Shown here: one piece after another, positions 26,582 through 35,763 of the stretch | Position numbering within the stretch: position 1 is the stretch's first letter | Layout: each line of letters begins with the position of its first letter | Origin: Litoreibacter janthinus | Lineage (GTDB): Bacteria; Pseudomonadota; Alphaproteobacteria; Rhodobacterales; Rhodobacteraceae | Length of the DNA: 64,000 nt | NCBI RefSeq assembly: GCF_900111945.1 | Contig: NZ_FOYO01000001.1 | Span: forward strand, 720,251-784,250 | Direction: 5' to 3' | Made by a program: the position numbers and the translations under genes | The notes under the pieces: generated by a model | Database searches by the model: none | What the model was told of the DNA's origin: nothing | Seen by the model: the letters and a program-made list of their open reading frames with translations, nothing else

Positions 26582-27892
26582 ATGGAAAACAATCCGATTG
26601 TTCAAAAAATGCTCGGCTACGGCGAGCAAGGCTTGGAGTTGGCTCTGGGCTGGCTCACAAGCCCCGCAGCATGGTCGCAGTTCGCGCTGTTGGTGGCTGC
26701 GTTCGGACTGGCGTGGTACTTGAACCGCCGCCTGAGCAAGACGCTAACCAATCTGCTAACGCCCGCCGCAGAGGCAGGAGGTTTGGTAGCTACAGCTCGG
26801 CGCTTCGTGCTAAGATTTCTTCCGTTGCTGCTGCCTTTACTGGCCTATGCCCTGACAGCGGTCGGCGAACAGGTTGTGCGCTCGCTGTTCGATAGTGGTG
26901 CGGTCATCGCGTTCGGCAAACGGGTTTTCCTGTTCCTCGCGGCACGCAGTTTGGTCCAGCAGATCATAACCGACCCGTTCCTGAAGCTTCTGGGCAAGTT
27001 CATTCTGATCCCAATCGCCGCGCTGTACGCGCTGGGCCTTTGGGACACCGCGACTGTCGCACTGACAGAGTTCAGAGTCGGCGTCGGTAATATATCGTTC
27101 TCTCTTATGTCACTGGTGCGCGGTGTGATCGCGGGGGCTTTGCTGTTCTGGCTAGGGCGGTGGTCCAACGACCAAAGCGCCGCGATGATCAGCAAGCAGG
27201 AAGAACTGCGTCCGGCGACGCGTCAGTTGGCCGTCAAAACCGTCGAGATCATCATTTTCGGCGCTGCGTTCTTGCTGTTGATGAACATCATGGGCATCAG
27301 CCTCGGAAGCCTTGCGGTGCTCGGTGGTGCCATCGGTGTTGGTCTTGGTTTCGGCCTTCAGAAAATTGCATCCAACTTTATCTCGGGCGTCATTTTGCTT
27401 TTGGAAGGCCAAGCCACCGTTGGTGACTTCGTCGAACTGGACGGAGGCGAAGCCGGAACAATCGTGAAGATGACAGCACGGGCGATTATTCTGGAAACCT
27501 ACGATGGCCGCTGGATCGTTGTGCCAAACGAAGACTTTATTGTTACGCGGGTCACCAACTACTCGGATCAAGGCTCGGCGAACCGGTATGAAGCAGAGTT
27601 TTCCGTATCCTATGACACTGACATAAACACTGTGCCCGCAATTGTTGAAGCCGCAGTTCAGGCGCATCCTGATGTGCTGTTGGAGCCTTACCCCGCAGAC
27701 TGCGAGTTGCGTGGATTTGGCGACAGTGGGATAGATTTCGCGGTGGAGTTCTGGGTAAACGGTATTGACGACGGTCGGCACAAATACACTTCCGACGTGC
27801 TGTTCCGCATTTGGAATGCCCTGCGCGACAACGGCATTCAGATTCCGTATCCGCACCGCGTTGTCGAATTCAAAGGCGAGTTTCCAAAGTGA
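26582..27892 (+). CDS. Mechanosensitive channel, MscS family
   Basis: A 436-residue membrane protein that opens under membrane tension to release solutes after osmotic downshock. About five N-terminal helices are visible; the pore-lining helix and gating glycine/alanine pattern appear in LGGAIGVGLGFGLQKIASNFISG, followed by the beta domain VGDFVELDGGEAGTIVKMTARA and IVVPNEDFIVTRVTNYSDQ. It is larger than MscS itself (286 residues) and resembles medium MscK-like forms without the periplasmic domain. The stop overlaps the start of the next gene. Confidence 0.92.
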   Translation: MENNPIVQKMLGYGEQGLELALGWLTSPAAWSQFALLVAAFGLAWYLNRRLSKTLTNLLTPAAEAGGLVATARRFVLRFLPLLLPLLAYALTAVGEQVVRSLFDSGAVIAFGKRVFLFLAARSLVQQIITDPFLKLLGKFILIPIAALYALGLWDTATVALTEFRVGVGNISFSLMSLVRGVIAGALLFWLGRWSNDQSAAMISKQEELRPATRQLAVKTVEIIIFGAAFLLLMNIMGISLGSLAVLGGAIGVGLGFGLQKIASNFISGVILLLEGQATVGDFVELDGGEAGTIVKMTARAIILETYDGRWIVVPNEDFIVTRVTNYSDQGSANRYEAEFSVSYDTDINTVPAIVEAAVQAHPDVLLEPYPADCELRGFGDSGIDFAVEFWVNGIDDGRHKYTSDVLFRIWNALRDNGIQIPYPHRVVEFKGEFPK

Positions 27893-29067
27893 GGGATGCC
27901 CTTGTCATCGGAGCGGGCCCTGCCGGTCTGATGGCGGCGGAAGCACTGGCCGATGCCGGATTGTCCGTCACGGTGGCGGAACAAAAGCCGTCGGTCGGGC
28001 GAAAGTTCCTGATGGCGGGAAAGTCCGGTCTGAATTTGACAAAGGATGAATCCGAAGATGCATTCTTGAACGCTTATAATGCGGATTGGCTTTTGCCTGC
28101 ATTGCAGGAGTTCGGTCCGGTCGAGGTCATGGCGTGGGCGGAGGACTTGGGACAATCGATCTTCACAGGAACAAGCGGGCGGGTTTTCCCAAAAACGATG
28201 AAGGCATCGCCCTTATTGCGGGCCTGGCTGTCGCGACTGGCATCCAAAGCGGTAGTCATTGAAACGCGCTGGCGTTGGACAGGGTGGCGTGGGGATGCAA
28301 CGGTGTTCCAGACTCCTGACGGCGAAACGGAACTTGAGCCCGCTGTTACCGTGCTTGCGATGGGCGGTGCGTCATGGCGCAGGCTTGGCTCTGACGGGGA
28401 ATGGGCCAAACAGTTTAAGTCCGAGGAGATTAGCCAGTTCAAGCCCGCGAATATGGGATTTGTTGTTGAGTGGTCAGATCACATGGCTGCCCACTTGGGC
28501 GCCCCTTTGAAGAACATCGCACTTGGCGCAGATGGGGCCAAAATCCGAGGCGAGGCCGTGATCTCGTCCAAAGGGATAGAAGGCGGCGGCATTTATGCGG
28601 TGTCGGCGGCAGCGCGCGACGGGGCCGCATTGACCATCGATCTGTTGCCCGATTTGACCGTTGAAGAGGTTGAAAAACGTCTTCGCCGCAGGCGTGGGAA
28701 AGACAGCTTGTCAAACCACATGCGGAAAAATCTGAAGCTGGAGCCCGTGAAGCTGGCCTTGTTGCAGGAATTTGCGCGGCCACTTCCAGAACGCTCGGGC
28801 GAACTGGCTGCATTGGTCAAATCGCTACCCCTGCCGCACAAGGGCCCCCGCCCCATGGACGAAGCCATATCTACCGCTGGCGGGCTTTCGGTCATTGCTT
28901 TGGATAAGAACCTAATGCTCCGCACGCGCCCGGGCGTTTTCGCTGCGGGGGAAATGTTGGATTGGGAAGCCCCGACTGGCGGCTACCTGATCACCGGTTG
29001 CCTCGCGACGGGCCGTTGGGCAGGCATAATGGCCGCACGTTATGCCGCGCGACCAGTTAGGTCATAA
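27889..29067 (+). CDS. FAD-dependent oxidoreductase (BaiN/HI0933-like, TIGR03862 type)
   Basis: A 392-residue flavoprotein from the GTG at 27889, which overlaps the mscS stop (GTGA); an open frame extends upstream within mscS but is not conserved-looking. It begins with VIGAGPAGLMAAEALADAGLSV and the glycine-rich AGKSGLNLTKDE. The later block IEGGGIYAVSAAARDG and the C-terminal GEMLDWEAPTGGYLITGCLATGRWAG bind FAD. Substrate unknown; the family is often annotated as an aminoacetone oxidase, without firm evidence. It ends next to the convergent GST. Confidence 0.9.
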   Translation: MRDALVIGAGPAGLMAAEALADAGLSVTVAEQKPSVGRKFLMAGKSGLNLTKDESEDAFLNAYNADWLLPALQEFGPVEVMAWAEDLGQSIFTGTSGRVFPKTMKASPLLRAWLSRLASKAVVIETRWRWTGWRGDATVFQTPDGETELEPAVTVLAMGGASWRRLGSDGEWAKQFKSEEISQFKPANMGFVVEWSDHMAAHLGAPLKNIALGADGAKIRGEAVISSKGIEGGGIYAVSAAARDGAALTIDLLPDLTVEEVEKRLRRRRGKDSLSNHMRKNLKLEPVKLALLQEFARPLPERSGELAALVKSLPLPHKGPRPMDEAISTAGGLSVIALDKNLMLRTRPGVFAAGEMLDWEAPTGGYLITGCLATGRWAGIMAARYAARPVRS

Positions 29068-29655
29068 TCAATCCGCACGCGCCGCTTTATAGGCAGGCCG
29101 CTCGTGCATGGTTTTGAGGTATTCCTTTAAACGTGGCTCGGAAATCCCGAATTTCGCGCCTATCGCCCAGTCAAGGCAATGCGCAAGCAAGATGTCGGCT
29201 ATTGTGAACTCTTCACCCATCAAGAACGGCCCATCACCCATTTGCGCCACCAACGCGGCTTGAGAGCGAGCGAATTCCCACTTCAGCGCCTCTTTGACCT
29301 CGGGCACACGCTTTTCTTCTGGCAGCACAAAGCTGTGCCGCGCGGCGGTCCAAAGCGCGCCGTCAAATTCATCGAGGATCATATGTGTGAACCCGTCCTG
29401 GCGCGCGCGTCCCAGTGTGCCCGCCTTAAGTGTCAGCCCGTTATGCTTGTCTGCCAGATAGGTCATGATCGCCACGCTGTCGGTAAGCACCGCGCCGTCA
29501 ACGATCAGTGCAGGCACTTTGCCCGACGGGTTATGCTCTTTCACCTCGTCAGAGCGCGGGGCAGCAGGCAGTTGCGTATAGGGGAGGCCAAGCTCTTCGA
29601 GGGCCCACTTGACCCGCAGCGTGCGGGTTTGGGTCAAACCAATCAGTGTGTACAT
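29068..29655 (-). CDS. Glutathione S-transferase family protein
   Basis: A 195-residue cytosolic GST. The thioredoxin-like N-terminal domain includes IGLTQTRTLRVKWALEELGL, NPSGKVPALIVDGAVLTDSVAIMTYLAD (cis-proline and glutathione-binding SD-type motif). The helical C-terminal domain follows, ending in EFTIADILLAHCLDWAI. Class and substrate are not determinable. Its stop codon begins one base after the stop of the opposite flavoprotein gene. holA is nine bases upstream on the same strand. Confidence 0.92.
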   Translation of the reverse strand: MYTLIGLTQTRTLRVKWALEELGLPYTQLPAAPRSDEVKEHNPSGKVPALIVDGAVLTDSVAIMTYLADKHNGLTLKAGTLGRARQDGFTHMILDEFDGALWTAARHSFVLPEEKRVPEVKEALKWEFARSQAALVAQMGDGPFLMGEEFTIADILLAHCLDWAIGAKFGISEPRLKEYLKTMHERPAYKAARAD

Positions 29656-29664
29656 GACAGTTCC

Positions 29665-30687
29665 TTATCTGCGGTTCATCATTGCGAGACGGATTAAAGC
29701 ACGCTCCATCAGCGCCATTTGAGGGGCCGTGCTAGCAGATCGGAGCTGCAAGTCCGTATCGGTCAGCAGCCTGAGTGCTGTTTCGAGCTTGTAAGTACCC
29801 CAAGCGCGCGCCTGTCGTAGCATCCGGTCTTTGCGCTTGTACGGCACCGGAGGGCGGGCGCGGGCGATTCCGGCGTCCGGCCCCTTGGGGTCGCTGGCTG
29901 CAAGGTGTAATTTGCGAAAGTGTTGAGTCGCACCGATGCATAGGCGCACAGCTGCAACGCCTTGCGCTTCCAGTTTTGCCAAGATCGGCCCAATCTCCTG
30001 AAAGCGGCCTTCTGCAACAATGTCGAGCGCATCATCAAGGGCCGCTTCGGAGGTTGCGGGCGCACAATTGGAGACATCTTCTGACGTTACGGGGCTCGAA
30101 TCGCCGTATTTATAGAGCGACAGCTTCTCGACTGTTTGACGAAAATCGCCGGGCTCAAGCACACGGCCGAGATCCATCAGATCGCCCATAACATCCGGTG
30201 GGATGTCCGTGACGCCAGCTTTGCGCAGTTCGGCCTCAATCTCATCGCGTCCGGGCGGGTCGGCGTAGATAGCGGCGGAAAAGGCATTGTTGTGGCCTTC
30301 GAACATCTTCCGCAAAGCGGACCGCGGCGTGAGCTGGCCGCAAGTCACAAGGATCGTAGCGTCGCCCTGCTTCCAATCCTTGAGGGCGGCCTCGATGGCT
30401 TTGGCGACAGTGTCAGTGGCGTCTTCTACGAATGCCACCCGCGCGCCGGGGAAGAAACCTTGCGCCTTGATGGCATCCATCAGCATGGCAGGGTCTTTGC
30501 GCAGATCCGAAGACGCGATCCGCGTCAGACGCATTTCTTCTTCGCCCTGCGGGCCAACAAGGGCCGCGATAACCTCTTGACGGCGCATCGCAATACGCAT
30601 GGCATCTGGGCCATAAATTAAAAGACCGGCGCGGGTCGGGTCAGGTTTGGCGAAAAAAGCGCGGGCGTCTTTCGGCGCGAGCTTCAT
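29665..30687 (-). CDS. holA: DNA polymerase III delta subunit
   Basis: A 340-residue clamp-loader subunit that opens the beta sliding clamp. It has the low-identity but recognisable delta fold: LLIYGPDAMRIAMRRQEVI near the start, FFPGARVAFVEDAT, LVTCGQLTPRSALRKMFE, and the helical C-terminal domain ending AQMALMERALIRLAMMNRR-like. It begins two bases downstream of the lptE stop, so leuS-lptE-holA read as one operon, the standard order in this group. Confidence 0.93.
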   Translation of the reverse strand: MKLAPKDARAFFAKPDPTRAGLLIYGPDAMRIAMRRQEVIAALVGPQGEEEMRLTRIASSDLRKDPAMLMDAIKAQGFFPGARVAFVEDATDTVAKAIEAALKDWKQGDATILVTCGQLTPRSALRKMFEGHNNAFSAAIYADPPGRDEIEAELRKAGVTDIPPDVMGDLMDLGRVLEPGDFRQTVEKLSLYKYGDSSPVTSEDVSNCAPATSEAALDDALDIVAEGRFQEIGPILAKLEAQGVAAVRLCIGATQHFRKLHLAASDPKGPDAGIARARPPVPYKRKDRMLRQARAWGTYKLETALRLLTDTDLQLRSASTAPQMALMERALIRLAMMNRR

Positions 30688-30688
30688 C

Positions 30689-31171
30689 CTAGAACTTGCC
30701 GGAGTTTATCAGCAGGTCAGTCGTGATCTTGTCGGCCAATGCAGTCATCAGCCGCGAACGCGCATCGCGTTCTGCCGCCAAGGTCGAAACTGGCTGCGCC
30801 GAAGCAGAGTAAGCGGTGAACGTGTTAACTGTACCCTTATAGACCTGCGCACCTGTTCCAAGGTCACGTAACACGTAAACCGCTGTGCCCAGTAAGTTGT
30901 AGCGCGTGATGTCGTTGGAGCCTGAAATGGCCAGACCTTTTTCCTCTGTCGTGAGTGTCACAGTCATTCCATAGATTGGGGACTGAGCGCGCCCAAGTCT
31001 TTCCTCCAGCCGTGCGACCAGATCGAAGCTGTTCTTTGTTGTCGGTTCATCAACGATGATCGACCCGCGCAAACCGTTTGCGCTGCCGCCCGTGCCATAA
31101 ACGGGCTCAAACCCGCAGGCCGCAAGGGCCGGCAAGGCAAGCAGCAGGAAACGACGGTTAAATGACGACAT
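30689..31171 (-). CDS. lptE: LPS-assembly lipoprotein LptE
   Basis: A 160-residue outer-membrane lipoprotein that plugs the LptD barrel during lipopolysaccharide insertion. I start at the ATG at 31169-31171 ([19 protein letters not shown]), which gives a lipoprotein signal with lipobox LAAC; the longer frame upstream is inside leuS. The mature chain starts [11 protein letters not shown], typical of the family, followed by an antiparallel beta-type sequence. The start overlaps the leuS stop by 14 bases. Confidence 0.93.
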   Translation of the reverse strand: MSSFNRRFLLLALPALAACGFEPVYGTGGSANGLRGSIIVDEPTTKNSFDLVARLEERLGRAQSPIYGMTVTLTTEEKGLAISGSNDITRYNLLGTAVYVLRDLGTGAQVYKGTVNTFTAYSASAQPVSTLAAERDARSRLMTALADKITTDLLINSGKF

Positions 31172-33689
31172 TGATGATCCGACCTGGCACAACGATGAGT
31201 TTCTTTGGCTCGCGACCTTCGAGAGCCTTGATGACAGCATCATGCGCCAGCGCCAGCTTTTCAACCTCTTCCTTAGTGGCCTCTGCCGCCACGTCGATTT
31301 CGCCTCGGCGTTTGCCATTGATCTGGATCGGCATTGTGATGGTGTCTTGGACCAACAACGCCTCGTCAGCGATGGGCCATGGGACATTGGCAATCAGGCC
31401 ATCGCCGCCCAGGTGGGCCCAAATTTCCTCTGACAGGTGCGGTGTCATTGGCGACATTAGCTGCGCCAAGACCTTGACCGCTTTGCGTTTCGCGCCGGGG
31501 CCAGCCTTGGATTTGGAGATCGCATTGGCAAATTCATAAAGCTTTGCCACCGATTTGTTGAAGCCGAAGGTCTCGATACCAAGAGTGACTTCGTTGATGG
31601 CGATAGCGCTTGCGCGTTCCAAGTCTTGGTCTGTGTCGTCGCCGTCTTCAAGCTCGGCGGCCAATCGCCAGACGCGGCCAAGGAATTTCCAAGCGGCTTC
31701 CGCGCCGGAGGCCGTCCACTCTACATCCCGTTCGGGGGGGCTGTCGGACAGCACGAACCAACGCGCGGTATCCGCGCCGTATTGGTCGATGATATCGACA
31801 GGATCGACGACGTTCTTCTTGGATTTGGACATCTTCGCCGAAGGGATCACCTCGACAGCCTGGCCAGTTGCCCGAAGCGTGGCGTTCGCTTCGTCCACAT
31901 CTTCTGGCAGGTGATAGACAGGCCGGTTGTTCTCATCCCGTGTTTGATAAATCGCATGCGTCACCATGCCTTGGGTGAAGAGTGCGTTAAATGGCTCCTC
32001 GCAGCCTTGAGGCAGATGCCCCGTCACCCGCATGGCGCGCGCAAAGAAGCGGGAATAGAGCAGGTGCAGGATCGCATGTTCAATCCCGCCGATATATTGG
32101 TCGACGTTCATCCAATAGGCTGCATCGTCGATATCGGTTGGCGTCTCAGCCCGTGGCGAGGTGAAGCGCGCGAAATACCAGGAACTGTCCACGAAGGTGT
32201 CCATGGTATCCGTTTCGCGCTTGGCGGCTTTACCACAAGACGGGCAAGGCGTGTCGCGCCATGTCGGGTGGCGGTCCAGCGGGTTGCCCGGAATGTCGAA
32301 GCTGACATCGTCGGGTAGCTCAACTGGCAGGTTTTCTTTCTTTTCGGGCACCACGCCACAATCGTCGCAATGAACGACAGGTATCGGGCAACCCCAATAG
32401 CGCTGACGGGACAGCCCCCAGTCACGCAGGCGATACTTGGTGACGCCTTCGCCCCAGCCAGCCTGCTCGGCGAAGTCGATGGTGGCGTTGATGGCCTCTT
32501 CGCCTGTCGCCACATCAAGACCCGCAAAGTGGTTGAGCCACTTCACCTTTTCGGTTTTCAGCGGCACGAAGGCGGCGTCTTCAACGGGTTTGGGGTCATC
32601 CAAAGCAAGGAAGGTATCGATCACCGGCAAATCATATTTGCGGCAGAAGTCCAAATCGCGCTGGTCATGGGCGGGGCAGGCAAAGATCGCGCCCGTGCCG
32701 TAGTCCATTAAAATGAAGTTCGCGACCCAAACCGGAAGCTCCCAGTCAGGGTTCAGCGGGTGCTTGACCTTAAGACCGGTGTCAAAACCCAGCTTTTCGC
32801 CGGTTTCCAGCGCTTCGGCTGTTGTGCCACCTTTGCGGCACTCCGCGATGAAAGCCGAGGCTTCGGGGTTGGACGCTTCCAACTCCTTTGCGAGCGGATG
32901 ATCGGGTGAGATGCCGACGAAGCTGGCGCCCATCAATGTGTCGGGGCGGGTGGTGTAGACCTCAATCGGATCGCCGCCGTCTGTACGCTCAAACCCGAAC
33001 TGCAAGCCGCGGGATTTGCCGATCCAGTTGGCCTGCATCAGCTTCACTTTGTCCGGCCAGTTGTCGAGGCCATCCAGCGCGCTCAATAATTCTTCAGACC
33101 AATCACTGATCTTGAAGAACCATTGCGTCAGCTCGCGACGTTCTACCGGAGCATCAGAGCGCCAACCCTTGCCATCAATCACCTGCTCGTTTGCCAGAAC
33201 GGTCATGTCGACCGGGTCCCAGTTGACGGTCGCGTTCTTACGGTAGACGAGGCCCTTGTCCATCATGTCGAGGAACAAGGCCTGCTGTTGGCCATAGTAT
33301 TCGGGGTCGCAGGTGGCAAATTCGCGGGTCCAGTCAATAGACAGGCCCAGCGGCTTCATCTGGTCACGCATGGCGGCGATGTTGCCGTAGGTCCATTCTT
33401 TGGGGTGGCCGCCGATTGCCATTGCGGCGTTTTCTGCGGGCATCCCGAAGGCATCCCAACCCATTGGATGCAATACGGAAAAGCCACAAGACGACTTATA
33501 CCGCGCGATGACGTCGCCCATTGTATAATTGCGCACGTGCCCGATATGGATGCGACCCGACGGGTAGGGGAACATCTCTAGGACGTAGTATTTCTCGCGC
33601 GACTCGTCTCGGGTGGCGAGGAAAGTTTGAGCGTCATCCCAAGCTTTTTGCCATTTGGGTTCTACGGTGCGGGCGTTGTAGCGGGACAT
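31158..33689 (-). CDS. leuS: Leucyl-tRNA synthetase
   Basis: An 843-residue class I synthetase, the usual length. The HIGH motif appears as HIGH in [14 protein letters not shown] and the KMSKS loop as [12 protein letters not shown]. The editing domain lies between (including [12 protein letters not shown]), as does a zinc-type insertion with CDDCG and CPSCGK. The ATG start ([14 protein letters not shown]) is standard. It is first in the operon leuS-lptE-holA. A long GC-rich gene without irregularity. Confidence 0.98.
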   Translation of the reverse strand: MSRYNARTVEPKWQKAWDDAQTFLATRDESREKYYVLEMFPYPSGRIHIGHVRNYTMGDVIARYKSSCGFSVLHPMGWDAFGMPAENAAMAIGGHPKEWTYGNIAAMRDQMKPLGLSIDWTREFATCDPEYYGQQQALFLDMMDKGLVYRKNATVNWDPVDMTVLANEQVIDGKGWRSDAPVERRELTQWFFKISDWSEELLSALDGLDNWPDKVKLMQANWIGKSRGLQFGFERTDGGDPIEVYTTRPDTLMGASFVGISPDHPLAKELEASNPEASAFIAECRKGGTTAEALETGEKLGFDTGLKVKHPLNPDWELPVWVANFILMDYGTGAIFACPAHDQRDLDFCRKYDLPVIDTFLALDDPKPVEDAAFVPLKTEKVKWLNHFAGLDVATGEEAINATIDFAEQAGWGEGVTKYRLRDWGLSRQRYWGCPIPVVHCDDCGVVPEKKENLPVELPDDVSFDIPGNPLDRHPTWRDTPCPSCGKAAKRETDTMDTFVDSSWYFARFTSPRAETPTDIDDAAYWMNVDQYIGGIEHAILHLLYSRFFARAMRVTGHLPQGCEEPFNALFTQGMVTHAIYQTRDENNRPVYHLPEDVDEANATLRATGQAVEVIPSAKMSKSKKNVVDPVDIIDQYGADTARWFVLSDSPPERDVEWTASGAEAAWKFLGRVWRLAAELEDGDDTDQDLERASAIAINEVTLGIETFGFNKSVAKLYEFANAISKSKAGPGAKRKAVKVLAQLMSPMTPHLSEEIWAHLGGDGLIANVPWPIADEALLVQDTITMPIQINGKRRGEIDVAAEATKEEVEKLALAHDAVIKALEGREPKKLIVVPGRIINVVI

Positions 33690-33707
33690 TTAGACTTCCT
33701 GAGATAC

Positions 33708-33736
33708 GAAAAGCGCCGGGCGATGAGGCCCGGCGC
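33708..33736 (-). terminator. Rho-independent terminator (minus strand)
   Basis: GCGCCGGGC at 33713-33721 pairs perfectly with GCCCGGCGC at 33728-33736 around a six-base loop. AAAA at 33709-33712 gives a TTTT run on the minus strand, so this ends the DUF3576 gene before leuS. Confidence 0.88.
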
Positions 33737-33771
33737 ATGTAATAGGGGTGCAGCTGGACTTGGTCCAGAGG

Positions 33772-34293
33772 CTAGAGCTTACCGTCTGCAATCCGAAGCT
33801 GGCGCGCGCGTGTCAGGATTGCATCCTCGACGGCGCGGGCCGTTTGGGTGGAGACTGCACTACCACCAGCCCCTTGCAGCGAAACGCGCAAGGATCGGGC
33901 ATCAAGCGCGGGGTCTGTAATATATACAGTCGCGCGGTAAGCGCGGCCGCCGCCTTGGGGACGCCCATAGCCAAGCGCTATTGTGCCGGTGAACGGATCA
34001 GCAGCCTCAACAGGCATGAAGTTCAGCACATCCAGAGATGCTTTCCACAAATATTTGTTCACCTTCAGGGTGACATTGGGATCGTCATTGTTGGTGAACA
34101 GGTCGATGAACCGGCTGCCCTTCTTTACGGCGTTGGCGCGGGCGGCGCTGTCATAGTCGCGCGAGAAGCCGTTCGAGTCGTTCTCGCGGCGCTCATTTTT
34201 GCCTTTGCCGAAGATGCCGCTGCCGCCACAGGCGGAAAGCGCCAGAACTAGGGCGCAGGTTGCTGTCCATTTAAGAATGCGGATGCTCGCCAT
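33772..34293 (-). CDS. DUF3576 lipoprotein
   Basis: A 173-residue predicted lipoprotein starting at the ATG at 34291-34293 (MASIRILKWTATCALVLALSAC), with a lipobox LSAC and a GGSGIFG lead. The folded part matches DUF3576: FIDLFTNNDDPNVTLKVNKYLWKASLDVLNFMP and VEAADPFTGTIALGYGRP. Function is unknown, although it is commonly next to leuS in Alphaproteobacteria, and an envelope role is likely. It ends in its own terminator and is divergent from the first porin. Confidence 0.88.
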   Translation of the reverse strand: MASIRILKWTATCALVLALSACGGSGIFGKGKNERRENDSNGFSRDYDSAARANAVKKGSRFIDLFTNNDDPNVTLKVNKYLWKASLDVLNFMPVEAADPFTGTIALGYGRPQGGGRAYRATVYITDPALDARSLRVSLQGAGGSAVSTQTARAVEDAILTRARQLRIADGKL

Positions 34294-34484
34294 GGTTGAA
34301 TGCTCTCGGCCTGTTGTTTTCCCTGTCTTATCGGACGCTGCGATTTGGAACAAGAAAGAATACCTGAACGGCCGATCGGCCCAAAAACGACACTGTGGCG
34401 CACTTGCATCATTCTGAGTGCGAAACTTTTGCGGGGGCAGCGTTGGCTTGAATTGATGGGCGGTCCGTAAGAAACAGACTGGGA

Positions 34485-34509
34485 CTCAGTTCGGATTCCC
34501 TGAATTGAG
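34485..34509 (+). promoter_or_regulatory. Leader hairpin of porin 1 with paired GANTC sites
   Basis: CTCAGTTCGG (34485-34494) pairs with CTGAATTGAG (34500-34509): ten pairs, two of them G-U, around a five-base loop. The wobble pairs suit RNA made from the plus strand. Two GANTC sites lie at 34483-34487 and 34494-34498. The hairpin ends 34 bases before the ATG. Confidence 0.5.
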
Positions 34510-34543
34510 GTGCACCTAATAACGAAACTCTCGAGGGAAAACG

Positions 34544-35566
34544 ATGAAAAAAGTTCTCTTCGCCTCCACAGCTCTGGTCGCCTTCACAGGCGTTGCTGCT
34601 GCTGAGGTCGCCCTGTCCGGCCGTGCCGAAATGGGTATCTTCAAAGCCGACTCCGTCAGCGCTGCTGGCGTAGTCACTTCCAATGGCGCTCAATTCTTCA
34701 CCGACATCGACGTGACTTTCACGATGTCCGGCGAAACCGACAACGGCCTGACCTTCGGCGCGTCCGTTGATCTGGACGAAGGCGGCGCAGTCTCCAACGC
34801 AACTCAGAACAACGCTGACGACGGTGGCGCAACCATCTTCATCTCCGGCGGCTTCGGCACCGTGACGATGGGTGACACCGACGGCGCTCTGGACTGGGCC
34901 CTGACTGAAGCTGGCAACGTTGGCAACCCAGGCTCCCTGGCTGACGACGAAACCTCGCACGCTGGTTACCTTGGTTCTTACCTGGACGGCGGCGGCTTCA
35001 CTGCTGCTGGCGCTCGTACAGGCGACGGTCAAATCCTGCGTTGGGATTACACCTCGGGCGCCTTCGGCGTTGCGATCTCCTTGGAAGATGACAACGGTTC
35101 GAACGTTGCAAACACCGGTATCGGTTACGCAATCGGCTTCAAATACTCTCTGGACCTGTCCGGCACGACTGTTAACTTCGGTATCGGTCACCAAAAAGGC
35201 GCCGACAACACTGGCGTTGTTAACGATGCGAAAGCAACCGGTGTTTCCGTGTCTGCTTCCTTCGCAAACGGTCTGTCCGCTGGTGTGACTTACACCAACA
35301 TGACAAACCTGCCAGTTGACAAGCACGTTGGTGTTGGCCTCGGCTACACAACCGGCGCGTTCTCGATCCACGCCAACTACGGCAAGTACTCCGGCGTAAC
35401 CGGTATTGCTGACGTATCTGGTTACGGTATCGCAGCGGCTTACGACCTTGGCGGCGGTGCAGTTGTGCACTTCGGTTACGGTTCCGGCGACACCACCAAC
35501 GCTGCAGGCACTGCAACTGTTGGCAAAGCCAAAACTATGTCCTTGGGTCTGGGCCTGAGCTTCTAA
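34544..35566 (+). CDS. Outer-membrane porin, first copy
   Basis: A 340-residue Porin_4-type trimeric porin, with a signal peptide ending VAAAE after MKKVLFASTALVAFTGVAAA. The mature chain starts EVALSGRAEMGI and ends in an aromatic C-terminal residue (GLGLSF), as needed for barrel insertion. Alternating hydrophobic beta-strands run throughout. The ATG has a GAGGG site at 34534-34538. Bases 34691-34991 are nearly identical to the second copy. The leader hairpin suggests post-transcriptional control. It has its own terminator. Confidence 0.95.
   Translation: MKKVLFASTALVAFTGVAAAEVALSGRAEMGIFKADSVSAAGVVTSNGAQFFTDIDVTFTMSGETDNGLTFGASVDLDEGGAVSNATQNNADDGGATIFISGGFGTVTMGDTDGALDWALTEAGNVGNPGSLADDETSHAGYLGSYLDGGGFTAAGARTGDGQILRWDYTSGAFGVAISLEDDNGSNVANTGIGYAIGFKYSLDLSGTTVNFGIGHQKGADNTGVVNDAKATGVSVSASFANGLSAGVTYTNMTNLPVDKHVGVGLGYTTGAFSIHANYGKYSGVTGIADVSGYGIAAAYDLGGGAVVHFGYGSGDTTNAAGTATVGKAKTMSLGLGLSF
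34691..34991 (+). repeat. Porin gene-conversion block, copy A
   Basis: Starts at CAATTCTTCACCGAC and ends at CCTGGACGGCG. It aligns without gaps to 35884-36184 (offset 1193) with only three base differences that I can see. Beyond the block the two porins differ at many positions, mostly silent, so the identity here exceeds what coding constraint alone would give. Confidence 0.9.
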
Positions 35567-35592
35567 GCTCTCCCACCAAGAGATTGTTATTG

Positions 35593-35620
35593 AAGGCGGG
35601 CCGATTGGCCCGCCTTTTTT
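35593..35620 (+). terminator. Rho-independent terminator of porin 1
   Basis: AAGGCGGGCC (35593-35602) pairs with GGCCCGCCTT (35607-35616) around GATT and is followed by TTTT. It lies 26 bases beyond the porin stop. Confidence 0.92.
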
Positions 35621-35763
35621 CGTTTCTGGGGCTGTTGCAAAAAAGCGCCTAAATCCTACCGCCGAATTTCTGCCACTTTCTCGGGCCTGGGTTTTATTTT
35701 ACAGATGACGAGGAAATATTCGCGCCGACTCTCCGGTGCACTAACTTAAGAAGGCATTATGTC

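Noticed and set aside
30689..31393. Longer lptE reading frame starting inside leuS
   Set aside because: The part before residue 75 is antisense-like noise; the ATG at 31171 gives a correct lipoprotein signal.
31626..32318. Long open frame on the plus strand within leuS
   Set aside because: It is antisense to a full-length synthetase and shows no motif.
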